Origin: Rhodospirillales bacterium
GTDB lineage: Bacteria > Pseudomonadota > Alphaproteobacteria > Rhodospirillales > Casp-alpha2
Assembly (NCBI GenBank): GCA_018664265.1
Contig: JABJOR010000537.1
Location: 1 to 13,318 of the forward strand
Reading direction: 5' to 3'
DNA: 13,318 nt
Under the pieces are notes generated by a model. The model searched no databases. It was not told where the DNA came from and saw only the letters and a list, made by a program, of their open reading frames with translations. Below, piece by piece: positions 1 through 6,086 of this stretch (positions are counted from its first letter, which is position 1; each line of letters opens with the position of its first letter). A program made the translations under genes and the position numbers.

Positions 1-363
1 AATATTCGCTTTAATGATTTGCATACTGGCGAGAGTATGGAACAGCTGGTCCGTAAACGTCTCGATTCAATCAATCACGGTTATAAACTTAGCACCAAAG
101 TTTCCGGAACATCCTTTGTTTCTCAACCCGGGAAGCTAACGTCCGTGGTTTCTGATTCTGTAGAAGCCGTTACCGGACACAAACCGGAAGCCAGTACAAC
201 TGGTGGGACATCCGATGCACGCTTCATAAAGGATTATTGCCCTGTTGTAGAATTTGGGCTGATAAGCGATACAGCTCATAAGACGGATGAGAATGTCGCT
301 GTTGATGATATCATAGCCTTAAGCGAGATTTATGAACTGATTATAGACAAATACCTGAGCTGA
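1..363 (+). CDS. dapE: Succinyl-diaminopimelate desuccinylase, C-terminal part (cut by window edge)
   Basis: This is the last 120 residues of DapE, the zinc-dependent M20 peptidase-family enzyme that hydrolyses N-succinyl-LL-2,6-diaminopimelate to succinate and LL-diaminopimelate, a cytoplasmic step towards lysine and peptidoglycan. The frame is open from base 1, so the gene begins outside the window. The opening NIRFNDLHTGES matches the family's end of the lid domain returning to the catalytic domain. TTGGTSDARFI (visible residues 66-76) is the DapE-specific substrate-binding segment, and His93 in AHKTDE fits the conserved C-terminal metal ligand. The stop is TGA at 361-363. A membrane-protein gene starts 6 bases later, so the two are probably co-transcribed. 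The identification is firm; only the N-terminus is missing. Confidence 0.94.
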   Translation, partial: NIRFNDLHTGESMEQLVRKRLDSINHGYKLSTKVSGTSFVSQPGKLTSVVSDSVEAVTGHKPEASTTGGTSDARFIKDYCPVVEFGLISDTAHKTDENVAVDDIIALSEIYELIIDKYLS

Positions 364-369
364 ATTAGC

Positions 370-936
370 ATGAGCAACCTATCAAAGACGCTCAATTCTC
401 TGTACGGCGCTTATCGGCTGGCCCGATTTGATGCTGGTGGCTTGCAATTTTTTGATAATTCCCTGAAAGGGTTCTGGCACTCCTTTCAAGCCGCAATTCT
501 TGTTTTACCCCTGTTTATGACAACGACATATGCACGTTGGATATTTCTGGATCTGGATGTCTCTGCGTTTCGTTTCACCCTGATAGAAATGATTGCCTAT
601 ATAATCGCCTGGACAGCCTACCCGGTCATCATGACATTTGTAGCGCGTTATTTTGAACGTGAACAAAACTATATTCGCACGATCATCGCGTACAATTGGG
701 CAGCCGTGCTGCAAAACTTGATATACACGCCAGTCGCTATTTTGAATTTATCCGGAGCAAGCGGCGCAGGACCGCTTACGCTGATCGCGCTCTTCATGAT
801 CCTGACCTACAGTTGGTTTGTGGCTAGAAAAGCACTGGATATTCACCCGTCGGCAGCATGGATTATTGTTGGTGTCGATATTCTGATCAGCATGGCTTTA
901 AGCCTCTGGGTTGAAACACTCCTTTCAAGGGGATAA
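370..936 (+). CDS. Five-helix integral membrane protein of unknown function
   Basis: The 188-residue protein has five clearly hydrophobic segments, at roughly residues 38-56, 69-92, 103-125, 135-151 and 161-184, separated by short charged loops, so it should sit in the inner membrane. There is no signal peptide. An aromatic, amphipathic N-terminus (residues 7-36) precedes the first helix. The arrangement loosely recalls Yip1-like small membrane proteins, but I see no diagnostic motif and make no functional call. The ATG lies 6 bases after the dapE stop, with only a weak ribosome-binding sequence. This suggests translational coupling to dapE. The stop at 934-936 faces the stop of the minus-strand small membrane protein 11 bases away, with no obvious terminator between them. 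Confidence 0.75.
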   Translation: MSNLSKTLNSLYGAYRLARFDAGGLQFFDNSLKGFWHSFQAAILVLPLFMTTTYARWIFLDLDVSAFRFTLIEMIAYIIAWTAYPVIMTFVARYFEREQNYIRTIIAYNWAAVLQNLIYTPVAILNLSGASGAGPLTLIALFMILTYSWFVARKALDIHPSAAWIIVGVDILISMALSLWVETLLSRG

Positions 937-947
937 CCCGGAATTAG

Positions 948-1289
948 CTAAAACCCAAAATATGCTGCCAGAGCACTTAATCCGATAATTCCAAGCAATA
1001 CAGGGGATGTCAAAAATCCAATAATGGCGAGAACGATACCCATAATGCCCCATAAGAACTGTCCCATGAAAAAAGCTATGACAGAGCAAACCAATGCCAA
1101 GGGGACAAAAAAGATTGATGCTGTAAACACTCCCAACACGCCACAGGCCACAGCAATCCATCCGATAACAGGCGCGCCTGCCTGCGAGTCCTGCTGTCCC
1201 TGATAGTCTTGCTGGCCTTGCTGGGTATTGTTTGCACCATTTCCAGAATCCAGCTTCAATTCTATTGGTTCTTGTGATGGTTCGTTCAT
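948..1289 (-). CDS. Small Gln-rich membrane protein, downstream of truA
   Basis: This is a protein of 113 residues (119 if the upstream ATG at 1307 is used). The N-terminal third is hydrophilic and rich in Gln, Asn and Gly. The rest is three closely packed hydrophobic segments with many Gly, Ala, Ile and Leu, beginning GWIAVACGVLGVF and ending LSALAAYFGF. This is typical of small DUF4190-like membrane proteins, although the family assignment is only a resemblance. Two starts compete. The ATG at 1307 overlaps the truA stop as ATGA but has no visible ribosome-binding site. The ATG at 1289 follows GGAGAAGG with a 4-base spacer, so I prefer it. The gene is almost certainly translated from the truA message. 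Function unknown. Confidence 0.7.
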   Translation of the reverse strand: MNEPSQEPIELKLDSGNGANNTQQGQQDYQGQQDSQAGAPVIGWIAVACGVLGVFTASIFFVPLALVCSVIAFFMGQFLWGIMGIVLAIIGFLTSPVLLGIIGLSALAAYFGF

Positions 1290-1293
1290 ACGG

Positions 1294-1301
1294 CCTTCTC
1301 C
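1294..1301 (-). promoter_or_regulatory. Ribosome-binding site deciding the start of the small membrane protein
   Basis: GGAGAAGG on the minus strand lies 4 bases upstream of the ATG at 1289. It is a near-ideal Shine-Dalgarno match, located inside the sequence that would be coding if the upstream ATG (1307) were used. It favours the shorter product of 113 residues. Confidence 0.6.
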
Positions 1302-1303
1302 AT

Positions 1304-2044
1304 TCATGAATAGCTTACAGCGCTCAAATACAAGCCAGATGGCGGTGCTGTTTCTCCGCCTCGGGTTCGGTCACAAGCCTCAAGGGCGGATTTCAAGTTT
1401 TCAGCATTCCACTTGCCTTCACCGATCAAACGCAATGTGCCAACCAGAATACGAACCTGATTATGCAAAAAGGACCGTGCAGACACATCTATACGAATAT
1501 GATCTCCATTGCGCTCAATCGCAAGTCGATCCAATGTTTTTACTGGAGATTTAGCCTGACAACGAACCGAACGAAACGTTGTAAAATCATGTTTTCCAAT
1601 CAAAACCTGAGCTGCAGCATGCATTGCTTCACTGTCGAGCGGAACAGGAACCCACCATACAAGTCCTTCATCAACTGTAGGTGGAGCCCGTCGATTCAAA
1701 ATTTTATACCTATAGGATCGACCCGTAGCAGAAAACCGTGAATGAAATTCTTCATCCGTGCGCTCTATAGAAAGCACACAGACCCTATGGGGCCTGACCA
1801 AACCATTCAGGGCGTCCATAACCTTATAATCGGGATAATCTTGCTCCAGATCAAAATGGGCGACTTGTGCCAGTGCGTGAACCCCGGCATCGGTACGCCC
1901 GGCTGCATAAACCAATGATGTTTCACCTGAAAACGCCTTTATGGCTTGCTCAAGAGCCTGCTGGACAGAAATACCATTATCCTGCGATTGCCACCCAACA
2001 AAGTTTCGCCCGTCATATTCTATAGTTATTCGATAACGCGGCAT
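1304..2044 (-). CDS. truA: tRNA pseudouridine synthase A
   Basis: TruA converts uridines 38-40 of the tRNA anticodon arm to pseudouridine in the cytoplasm. The 246-residue length is normal for the family. The N-terminal fold starts RITIEYDGRNFVGWQ, and the catalytic aspartate is Asp52 in AGRTDAGVHA, the family signature. FTTFR and later SFLHNQVRILVGTL match the conserved C-terminal half. The start is ATG at 2042-2044. The upstream base context gives only a weak ribosome-binding sequence, but no earlier start in this frame keeps the family's usual MPRYRITIEYDG beginning. The TGA stop overlaps a possible ATG of the following small membrane gene. The gene is divergent from the first unknown paralogue across a 196-base gap. 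Confidence 0.96.
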   Translation of the reverse strand: MPRYRITIEYDGRNFVGWQSQDNGISVQQALEQAIKAFSGETSLVYAAGRTDAGVHALAQVAHFDLEQDYPDYKVMDALNGLVRPHRVCVLSIERTDEEFHSRFSATGRSYRYKILNRRAPPTVDEGLVWWVPVPLDSEAMHAAAQVLIGKHDFTTFRSVRCQAKSPVKTLDRLAIERNGDHIRIDVSARSFLHNQVRILVGTLRLIGEGKWNAENLKSALEACDRTRGGETAPPSGLYLSAVSYS

Positions 2045-2092
2045 TGTATTTTAACCAATCAATTCATAGTTCAGTAGGGTTGTGATAACAAG

Positions 2093-2126
2093 ATATAGTC
2101 TAGTCAAGTTTTTATAAAGACTATAT
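2093..2126. repeat. 8-bp inverted repeat in the truA / paralogue-1 divergent gap
   Basis: ATATAGTC at 2093-2100 is matched perfectly by GACTATAT at 2119-2126, with an 18-base spacer. It lies in the AT-rich divergent intergenic region between truA and the first unknown paralogue, the sort of position where an operator for either gene would sit. The arms are AT-rich, so a stable RNA hairpin is unlikely. A protein-binding site is the more natural guess, but that is inference. Confidence 0.4.
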
Positions 2127-2171
2127 AACATACCTTTCTATGCTGGGAATGCTAGGTTATCGTGTTTATTC

Positions 2172-2200
2172 GTGACAATTCGTAAACATGATTTCATTAT
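2172..2200 (+). promoter_or_regulatory. Candidate sigma-70 promoter for the first unknown paralogue
   Basis: GTGACA (2172-2177, five of six against TTGACA) and CATTAT (2195-2200, four of six against TATAAT) are separated by exactly 17 bases. Transcription would start near 2207, leaving a leader of about 34 bases. The leader contains a good ribosome-binding sequence (CGGAG) about 10 bases before the ATG at 2241. This is by-eye matching only. Confidence 0.45.
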
Positions 2201-2240
2201 GCATTCGGGGGACAGCAAGCAAGAAACGGAGTAAAGAAAA

Positions 2241-3281
2241 ATGGCTTTTGATGACGAAATAATAATAACAGATGAAGAGAAAGACTCCCTTTATTCAATG
2301 CCACTTGGTATCTTACCGCTTGAGACCAAAGCACTGAGACCTGCGCGGCTTGTGAAAAATGCTCGCTTGGAAACAATGGTAGAGTTATTCTCCAACGCAG
2401 AAACTGGTAGCGGTCAATTAGCTATCCAGGACCTGCCGCGTGAATTCAACTGGGAAGACCCAAAACATCCTGATTTACGTATGATCTCTAAACTCGGGCA
2501 CCTGAATAGCTACGACGTTTTCAGCATGCGCCTGACCCTTAGAGCCCTTGAAATTGACCTCACGGATATTGATGCGCTCAAACTTTCAGAAGCAAAAACT
2601 CAGGAGCTTGCAACATATATGCGCTCCTTCACCCATCCCCTGATTTTACAAATTTTTGGTGATGATGAAGCATCAAACATTAACTCTTTTGACGATATCA
2701 TAGGTCTGTTTCGTAATCCGAATAAAGGAGATGCTCTGGACCGCCTGAAACAAATGGCAAAGAAATTAGGGCTTCAGGTCACACAAGTTCCAACCTTTTT
2801 GGAAGACTACGGTGATATTTTTCTGGCCTTGAGTTACTACCGTCAATGCCTTGATCAAATTGAGCCCATAATTTCCGAATTCCTGGAAGGCCTTACCGAG
2901 CTACGCAAATCCTATCAATTCAAGGATGATCTTGCCCTTTTGACTATGACGAAACAGATCGAAGCTATTTTGAATGAAGGGACTGCTGGTCTAACAGGTC
3001 GATTTGAAGCTTTTGATCGGGCTTCATCTGATATGTGGAAAGACATTTCAGCAGATCGATTCCGAAAAGTGGAAAAGTTAATTCGTTCGTCTCATGAAAC
3101 CAATGGTGGGGTACTTTGTGCCTTATGGGTAAAAATGAATGTATGGGCAACTGCATTTCCAAATGCCCATGCAGGTAGCCCAAATCGAAGAGTTGAGCTG
3201 TTACAATCAGAAATGAAACAAGGAATTGAAAAGATCAGCATTCTTGAGAAAAACGCCCCCAAACTTTCAGAATTGAACTAA
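2241..3281 (+). CDS. Protein of unknown family, tandem paralogue 1
   Basis: A soluble protein of 346 residues with no signal peptide or membrane segment and an acidic N-terminus. I do not recognise the family. It is colinear with the next gene, at about 63% identity by hand alignment with one single-residue gap near residue 74. An N-terminal part (residues 19-140) contains MPLGI, KNARLET, TGSGQ and PLILQIFGDD. A helical C-terminal part (150-346) contains DALDRLKQMA, the invariant stretch QVPTFLEDYGDIFLALSYYR (182-201), LTGRFEAFDR (251-260) and NGGVLCAL (288-295). Cys203, Cys293, Trp266 and Trp302 are kept in both copies. The ATG has a good ribosome-binding sequence and a candidate promoter upstream. 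The charged, heptad-like C-terminal half suggests a scaffold or sensor partner rather than an enzyme, which is inference only. Confidence 0.85.
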   Translation: MAFDDEIIITDEEKDSLYSMPLGILPLETKALRPARLVKNARLETMVELFSNAETGSGQLAIQDLPREFNWEDPKHPDLRMISKLGHLNSYDVFSMRLTLRALEIDLTDIDALKLSEAKTQELATYMRSFTHPLILQIFGDDEASNINSFDDIIGLFRNPNKGDALDRLKQMAKKLGLQVTQVPTFLEDYGDIFLALSYYRQCLDQIEPIISEFLEGLTELRKSYQFKDDLALLTMTKQIEAILNEGTAGLTGRFEAFDRASSDMWKDISADRFRKVEKLIRSSHETNGGVLCALWVKMNVWATAFPNAHAGSPNRRVELLQSEMKQGIEKISILEKNAPKLSELN

Positions 3282-3323
3282 GCAACATTGATATTTACAC
3301 ACAAACTATTAAGATAACGGCGT

Positions 3324-3355
3324 AAATTAATGTTATTCATATGAAACATTAGTTT
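3324..3355. repeat. Inverted repeat between the two unknown paralogues
   Basis: TAATGTT (3328-3334) pairs perfectly with AACATTA (3345-3351) across a 10-base loop. The pairing extends outward by four more positions, one of them G-U as RNA, giving an 11-bp stem over 3324-3355. The loop region overlaps a 10-base perfect palindrome, TTCATATGAA (3336-3345). The stem is too AT-rich and lacks a T-run, so it is a poor intrinsic terminator. An operator upstream of paralogue 2 is at least as likely. Confidence 0.4.
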
Positions 3356-3382
3356 GTTAAAATCTTAAATTAGACGTAAATT
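3354..3382 (+). promoter_or_regulatory. Weak candidate promoter for the second unknown paralogue
   Basis: TTGTTA (3354-3359) and TAAATT (3377-3382) each match the sigma-70 boxes at four of six positions with a 17-base spacer. The -10 box coincides with the second copy of an 8-base direct repeat, CGTAAATT (3321-3328 and 3375-3382). The region is very AT-rich, so chance matches are likely. Confidence 0.25.
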
Positions 3383-3428
3383 GTGGCGCATAAAATCAAA
3401 TATTACTGAAAATTGGGCATGAGTAGCT

Positions 3429-4469
3429 ATGTCATCCAAGTTTAATCCTTTTGATGAAACACACAGTGATCAAAATTCACTCTTTGCCATGCCCCTTGGT
3501 ATTATGCCAATTCAAACGGCTGCATTGAAAAATGCCCGACTGATAAAAAATGCCCGCCTTGAAACAGTTGTTGAGTTCTTTTCCGATTCCAGTACTGGCA
3601 GCGGGCAAATGCAAATTCGCGATTTGCCCGCACAATTCAGTTGGCCACCGAATCATCCTGATATTCAATTGCTAAAAAAGCTTGGCGCACTTCCAAGCTA
3701 TGATGTCTACAGCCTGCGTCTTGCGACACGCGAAATGGATATCTCCGTACAAGATATTGATGCTCTACGCCTGTCGGCAGATAAAACCGAAGAATTGACA
3801 TCATACATGTCGTCCTTTACACGGCCGTTGATCTTACAAATTTTTGGTGATGATCAAACCTGTGACATCGAAGACTTTGACGACATTTTGAATTTATTCC
3901 GCTCACCAGACAAACAGAATGCCTTGGACCGGTTAAAGCAGATGGCTGCTAAATTAAGCATCCGGCCAGATCAGGTTCCAACCTTCCTGGAAGATTATGG
4001 AGATATTTTCCTGGCGCTGAGTTACTACCGTCAATGCCTTGACGAAATCGAGCCGATCATCACAACATTCCTCGAAAGCCTGGATGACCTTAAAAAATCA
4101 TATCAATTCAAAGAGGATCGAGCATTACAGTCTTCTGCCAATGAAGTTGAATCTATTTTAAATGAAGGCATGGCCGGACTAACAGGCCGATTTGAAGCTT
4201 TCGATCGGTCCTCTAGCAATATGTGGCAAGATATTTCAGCCGACAAGTTCCGTCGTGTTGAGAACTTAATACGTGGCTATCACGTAACGAATGGTGGCGT
4301 GTTATGTGCTTTATCATTGAAGATGACTGTCTGGGCCAACGCGTTTCCAACATCCGATTCAGGCAGCCCAACTAGGCGTGCTGAATTATTGTCATCCGAT
4401 ATCCGTCAAGGCATTGAAAAAATCAGTGATTTGGAGAAAAAAGCTCCTAAGCTGTCAGAAATAAATTAA
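3429..4469 (+). CDS. Protein of unknown family, tandem paralogue 2
   Basis: The second copy of the unknown family, also exactly 346 residues and aligning without gaps to paralogue 1 from residue 75 on. By hand count the C-terminal 256 residues are about 69% identical. The first 20 residues and the segments around 144-149, 179-181 and 231-240 diverge most. The invariant block at residues 182-205 and LTGRFEAFDR are unchanged, as are Cys203 and Cys293. It is predicted soluble, with no signal peptide. The ATG at 3429 has only a weak ribosome-binding sequence (GAG, 6-8 bases upstream); an earlier ATG at 3419 is out of frame. Its 147-base leader is unlike that of paralogue 1, so the two copies may be regulated separately. 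The stop lies 6 bases from the end of the opposing fmt gene. Confidence 0.85.
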   Translation: MSSKFNPFDETHSDQNSLFAMPLGIMPIQTAALKNARLIKNARLETVVEFFSDSSTGSGQMQIRDLPAQFSWPPNHPDIQLLKKLGALPSYDVYSLRLATREMDISVQDIDALRLSADKTEELTSYMSSFTRPLILQIFGDDQTCDIEDFDDILNLFRSPDKQNALDRLKQMAAKLSIRPDQVPTFLEDYGDIFLALSYYRQCLDEIEPIITTFLESLDDLKKSYQFKEDRALQSSANEVESILNEGMAGLTGRFEAFDRSSSNMWQDISADKFRRVENLIRGYHVTNGGVLCALSLKMTVWANAFPTSDSGSPTRRAELLSSDIRQGIEKISDLEKKAPKLSEIN

Positions 4470-4475
4470 TTCATT

Positions 4476-5402
4476 TCAGCTTAATATCTCACCAACTTCA
4501 AATTTGTACCCACGAAGAAAATCTGCTGCATCCTGCGCCTTTCGCCCGGCGCGCTGCAATCGTTCAAGCACCAATGTGCCATCCCCACAGGCAATGGCTG
4601 GGCGAGAATCAAGTATTTCTCCAGCCTCAGCCTTCTCACCACGACCAGCAGATTCTGCATGGGCTGCAAATAACTTAATCCGCTCGCCATTGTGTTCAAA
4701 CCAGGTTCCAGGCCATGGGTCAAAAGCTTTTACGGCGCGGGCAAGTTCATCAGCAGGCTTTTCCCAGTCCATGCGTGCCTCAGCCGGACTCAATTTCTTT
4801 GCGTATGTCACACCCTCTTTGGGCTGTGTTTCTGGCTGTAAAACACCTGAAGCAATGCTCTCTAGTGCTTCAACACAACTTTGCGCTCCAATGATGGATA
4901 ATTCATCATGCAATGATCCACCTGTTGTTTTTTCTGTAATCGCAACAGAGTGACGTAAATATACTGCGCCTGTATCAAGCCCTTCATCCATGGCCATAAT
5001 ACAAACACCCGTTTCATCATCCCCAGCGAGAATTGCTCGTTGTATAGGGGCTGCACCTCGCCATCTGGGTAACAAAGATGCATGAACATTGATGCACCCC
5101 AGACGAGGCGCACTCAGCACTGCCTTGGGCAACAGTAATCCATAAGCAACAACAACAGCGATATCAGCCTCAAGAGCAGCAAAGGCAACACAATCTTCGA
5201 CTGCCTTAAAATTAACTGGATTACGAACAGGAATATTCATCTTTAGGGCTACTGCATGAACCGGACAAGGGCGTTCCTTATGACCACGTCCGGCTGGGCG
5301 AGGCGGCTGTGTATAGACACAAATAATTTCATGCCCCGCATCATGCAAGGCATGAAGCACAGGAGCGGAAAAATCAGGGCTTCCCATGAAAATTATACGC
5401 AA
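4476..5402 (-). CDS. fmt: Methionyl-tRNA formyltransferase
   Basis: Fmt formylates initiator Met-tRNA using 10-formyltetrahydrofolate in the cytoplasm. With the start chosen here it has 308 residues, the usual family length. The N-terminal formyltransferase domain begins RIIFMGSPDFS. The catalytic triad, in this numbering, is Asn105 and His107 in NVHASLLPRWRG and Asp143 in GLDTG. The C-terminal part carries AFDPWPGTW and ends in the usual OB-like domain. Two TTG starts compete. TTG at 5435 overlaps the def stop as TTGA but lacks a clear ribosome-binding site and adds 11 residues. TTG at 5402 follows AAAGGA by 7 bases and gives the family N-terminus, so I use it. It is in an operon with def. 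Its end is convergent with paralogue 2. Confidence 0.95.
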   Translation of the reverse strand: MRIIFMGSPDFSAPVLHALHDAGHEIICVYTQPPRPAGRGHKERPCPVHAVALKMNIPVRNPVNFKAVEDCVAFAALEADIAVVVAYGLLLPKAVLSAPRLGCINVHASLLPRWRGAAPIQRAILAGDDETGVCIMAMDEGLDTGAVYLRHSVAITEKTTGGSLHDELSIIGAQSCVEALESIASGVLQPETQPKEGVTYAKKLSPAEARMDWEKPADELARAVKAFDPWPGTWFEHNGERIKLFAAHAESAGRGEKAEAGEILDSRPAIACGDGTLVLERLQRAGRKAQDAADFLRGYKFEVGEILS

Positions 5403-5409
5403 GGTTCGA

Positions 5410-5415
5410 TCCTTT
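5410..5415 (-). promoter_or_regulatory. Ribosome-binding site deciding the fmt start
   Basis: AAAGGA on the minus strand, 7 bases before the TTG at 5400-5402, supports the shorter Fmt beginning LRIIFMGSPDF over the TTGA-overlapping start at 5435. Confidence 0.5.
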
Positions 5416-5431
5416 AAAAAACCAGAAACTG

Positions 5432-5956
5432 TCAAGCTACCGTAATCGAGCCCTGACGTTTGGCTTTATTCAGTTTGCGCAAAATCATGTTGCGCTTTAG
5501 CGATGAAACATGGTCAACAAACAAAACACCATCCAAATGATCTATTTCATGTTGAATGCAGGTTGCCAACATTTCATCAGCTTCCAATTCCTGTTTCTTA
5601 TTTACGCGATCCAGATATGTTACACGAATTGTCTCCGGGCGTTCCACTTCAGCGTAATACTCCGGCAAGGATAAGCAGCCTTCTTCCTTCACCACGATGT
5701 CATCTGATACCCAGACAACTTCCGGGTTTACCAATTCCATAGGTGTAGATGTCTCATCTGCGCGGGCTACATCGATAACCACCACACGCTTCAACACCCC
5801 TACTTGCGGAGCTGCAAGCCCAACCCCGTTGGCATCGTACATGGTTTCCAGCATATCATCGAGCAACGCGCATATTTCGTCATCGACCGCTTCAACAGGA
5901 GCAGATGCCTTCTTCAAACGCGGGTCTGGAGCCACAATAATTGGTAATCTCGCCAC
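5432..5956 (-). CDS. def: Peptide deformylase
   Basis: Def removes the N-formyl group from nascent proteins and is a ribosome-associated metalloenzyme (usually Fe2+). All three family motifs are present: GVGLAAPQ (residues 44-51), EGCLSLP (92-98, metal ligand Cys94) and QHEIDHL (135-141, metal ligands His136 and His140, catalytic Glu137). At 174 residues the length is typical. The start codon is GTG (5954-5956), preceded by AAGGA with an 8-base spacer, and gives the standard N-terminus in which the second hydrophobic stretch leads into DPRLKK. It is followed directly by fmt, whose longer reading frame overlaps the stop. This makes a two-gene formyl-methionine operon. It is transcribed divergently from rmuC. 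Confidence 0.97.
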   Translation of the reverse strand: MARLPIIVAPDPRLKKASAPVEAVDDEICALLDDMLETMYDANGVGLAAPQVGVLKRVVVIDVARADETSTPMELVNPEVVWVSDDIVVKEEGCLSLPEYYAEVERPETIRVTYLDRVNKKQELEADEMLATCIQHEIDHLDGVLFVDHVSSLKRNMILRKLNKAKRQGSITVA

Positions 5957-5996
5957 GAAAGTTATCCTTCTAATTTCAAACTCTGACTTTCACATA

Positions 5997-6024
5997 TTGC
6001 CTTGTCTGCGTGACGTCAAGGCAA
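5997..6024. repeat. 8-bp inverted repeat in the def / rmuC divergent gap
   Basis: TTGCCTTG (5997-6004) and CAAGGCAA (6017-6024) form a perfect inverted repeat with a 12-base spacer. The spacer contains TGACGT, and GACGTC (6012-6017) is itself a palindrome. The repeat sits in the 130-base gap between the divergent def and rmuC genes, well placed for a shared operator. No known regulator is recognised. Confidence 0.45.
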
Positions 6025-6086
6025 CGAATGTAAAAATCCTGAAAATGGCGCTATCTGTGCTTGTCTCAGGATGCTACAAAGACCTC

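Noticed and set aside
3324..3355. Intrinsic terminator after paralogue 1
   Set aside because: The stem is almost entirely A-T and no T-run follows it, so it is listed as a repeat instead.
4504..4953. 149-codon plus-strand open frame inside fmt
   Set aside because: It is antisense to a well-conserved fmt coding region and its product is Ser/Ala/Pro-rich without recognisable features.
5697..6086. Open frame upstream of rmuC, antisense to def, that would add up to 130 residues
   Set aside because: The added residues are low-complexity Ser/Thr-rich sequence typical of an antisense shadow, and the membrane anchor of RmuC begins right after 6087.
6045..6086. Lipobox-like peptide (VSGC) after an ATG at 6045, suggesting RmuC might be a lipoprotein
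   Set aside because: There is no positively charged n-region or proper hydrophobic core, no ribosome-binding site, and RmuC carries a normal transmembrane helix just downstream.
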